The translations under genes and the position numbers were made by a program. The notes beneath the pieces are model-generated. The model was not told the DNA's origin. It saw nothing but the letters and a program-made list of their open reading frames with translations, and made no database searches. A DNA stretch of 5,849 nucleotides from Microcaldota archaeon (GTDB lineage: Archaea; Micrarchaeota; Micrarchaeia; Micrarchaeales; CABMGC01): the NCBI GenBank assembly GCA_027340645.1, contig DAHWQN010000041.1, forward strand, positions 1 to 5,849. Direction: 5' to 3'. This document shows, piece after piece, positions 4,585-5,849 of the stretch (position 1 is its first letter; every line of letters starts with the position of its first letter).

Positions 4585-5849
4585 ATGGAAGCAACGGATA
4601 AGCGCATGAGAGGCATATTCGATAAGATACTACCAGACATTACTCCCACAAAGGAGGAAGTGCAGAAGACTATATCAAACGTGGACTGGGTAATGAGAAG
4701 GTTGCGAAACATAGTGCCTAAAACAGTAGAGGTACGCGTTACAGGCTCAATTTCCAAGGATACAAACCTGAGGGGAAACTCCGACATAGACATATTCATG
4801 CTGTTTCCAAGGGACACCAAAAGAGAAGACCTTGTCAAGCTCGGACTTTCCTACGGCAAGCGCGTAATATCAAGGAACAGCGGTGATATTTACCGTATAA
4901 AATATGCAGAGCACCCCTATGTGCAGCTATTAATAAAATCACGTGGCATTGAAGTTGATATTGTGCCAGCATTAAAAATAGACAATATAGAAGAGCTTGC
5001 CACATCAGTAGATAGGACACCGTTGCACACTAATTTCATCAATTCCCATCTTAGCGAGAAACAGAGGAATGATGTACGGCTTCTGAAGTATTTTCTTATG
5101 GCACACAACATCTACGGCGCAGAGGTAAGGATAAGTGGATTCTCAGGATATTTATGTGAGCTTTTGATTTATTATTTCGGATCTTTGGAGGCACTCTTGG
5201 AGAGTGCATCAACATTCAAGCTTCCAGTCACGCTTGCACCTAGAAAGGGCTATTCCAATGATACTAGCCTTGAGAAGCGCTTCAAGCACGGCTTTGTTGT
5301 TATAGATCCCGTAGACAAAGACAGGAACGCTGCCGCTGGGGCTTCTGTGGAGTCATTGCTGAGATTTGTGATTTCGGCACGAAGATTTATCGACAATCCG
5401 AATATAAAGGAGTTTTATGGAATGAAATTCTCTTCAGAAAAAGTGCATGGGCTTGTGAACAAGTTCATAAAGGATACAGGGTTAAAGTCATTCCTGATTG
5501 TAGCGAAGGTGCCTGATAAAAGCGAAGACATTATATGGCCGCAACTCAGGCGAGAATCTGAAATAATAACTGATTATGCATCAAGACTAGGATTCAGAGT
5601 CAGTATGTCGATTCAATGGATTAGCAAAGAAAATGGCTTTATACTAATTTTTGCACCTGACGAGCGCATAAAATCTAGGTTCCTAAAAGGTCCGGACGCC
5701 TTCATGAAAACAGCTTCGGACAACTTTTTGCACAGTCACAGAACAGCATTTGGAATTGCAATAAAAGAGTATTCACTCTTCGCCTTGGAAGCAAACAAAT
5801 ATGAGACAATAAATGAAATCGTGAGGGCAATAATAAAGGGGAATGGTAT
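4585..5849 (+). CDS. cca: CCA tRNA nucleotidyltransferase, archaeal class I (421 residues, C-terminus cut by window edge)
   Basis: This enzyme adds or repairs the 3'-terminal CCA of tRNAs from CTP and ATP without a nucleic acid template. The nucleotidyltransferase core shows GS at 54-55, the metal-binding pair D67 and D69 in NSDIDIF, and the third Asp, D125, in IEVDIVPA. Next come the archaeal central motifs YGAEVRISGFSGYLCELL (177-194) and HGFVVIDPVDKDRNAAAGAS (235-254), then the tail domain with IIWPQLRRES. With 421 codons visible and family lengths near 410-460, little is probably missing. TGA at 4582-4584 sits directly before the ATG at 4585, so no longer start exists; M8 at 4606 is the alternative. 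The TATA box favours 4585. A tRNA-Ala gene lacking an encoded CCA lies about 440 bp upstream on the other strand. Confidence 0.95.
   Translation, partial: MEATDKRMRGIFDKILPDITPTKEEVQKTISNVDWVMRRLRNIVPKTVEVRVTGSISKDTNLRGNSDIDIFMLFPRDTKREDLVKLGLSYGKRVISRNSGDIYRIKYAEHPYVQLLIKSRGIEVDIVPALKIDNIEELATSVDRTPLHTNFINSHLSEKQRNDVRLLKYFLMAHNIYGAEVRISGFSGYLCELLIYYFGSLEALLESASTFKLPVTLAPRKGYSNDTSLEKRFKHGFVVIDPVDKDRNAAAGASVESLLRFVISARRFIDNPNIKEFYGMKFSSEKVHGLVNKFIKDTGLKSFLIVAKVPDKSEDIIWPQLRRESEIITDYASRLGFRVSMSIQWISKENGFILIFAPDERIKSRFLKGPDAFMKTASDNFLHSHRTAFGIAIKEYSLFALEANKYETINEIVRAIIKGNG

Overview
This window comes from an archaeon. The evidence is the archaeal (class I) CCA-adding enzyme, the Sulfolobus-type two-subunit 2-oxoacid:ferredoxin oxidoreductase, the TATA-like boxes that lie about one archaeal promoter spacing upstream of most starts, and the nearly leaderless starts. 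Coding sequence leans towards ATA for isoleucine. I cannot place the lineage firmly. An acidophilic Thermoplasmatota or a Micrarchaeota/DPANN-type genome is a low-confidence guess.

Layout. Positions 1-2115 (minus strand) hold an operon: korA (fused gamma-alpha subunit), then after a 4-nt gap korB (TPP/Fe-S subunit), which runs off the left edge. Positions 2116-2417 form the only gene-poor stretch longer than 300 bases. It lies between divergent korA and an amino-acid permease gene, and it is rich in structure. It holds the korA TATA box and Shine-Dalgarno site, a small hairpin with a GUAA (GNRA) loop, and two stems that interlock as an H-type pseudoknot. It also holds a hydrophobic 18-codon mini-ORF, a T-rich tract, a perfect 8-2-8 palindrome and the permease TATA box. 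Positions 2418-3740 (plus) encode a 12-helix APC-superfamily permease. It converges, with a 13-bp gap, on a 74-aa gene of unknown function (3754-3978, minus). A tRNA-Ala(CGC) follows (4073-4144, minus). It shares a 65-bp divergent promoter region with a two-helix membrane protein of unknown function (4210-4545, plus). The window ends with the tRNA CCA-adding enzyme (4585-5849, plus), which is open at the right edge.

How the parts relate. KorA and KorB together form one CoA-dependent 2-oxoacid oxidoreductase that passes electrons to ferredoxin. The permease is a separate unit with its own promoter. The tRNA gene encodes no CCA end, so its transcript is a substrate for the CCA enzyme encoded nearby; I see no operon link between the two. 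The most unusual observations are the candidate structured RNA between korA and the permease gene, and a tRNA in which the normal G18-U55 tertiary pair appears to be replaced by A18 and G55. I found no clear mobile element, CRISPR array or defence system.
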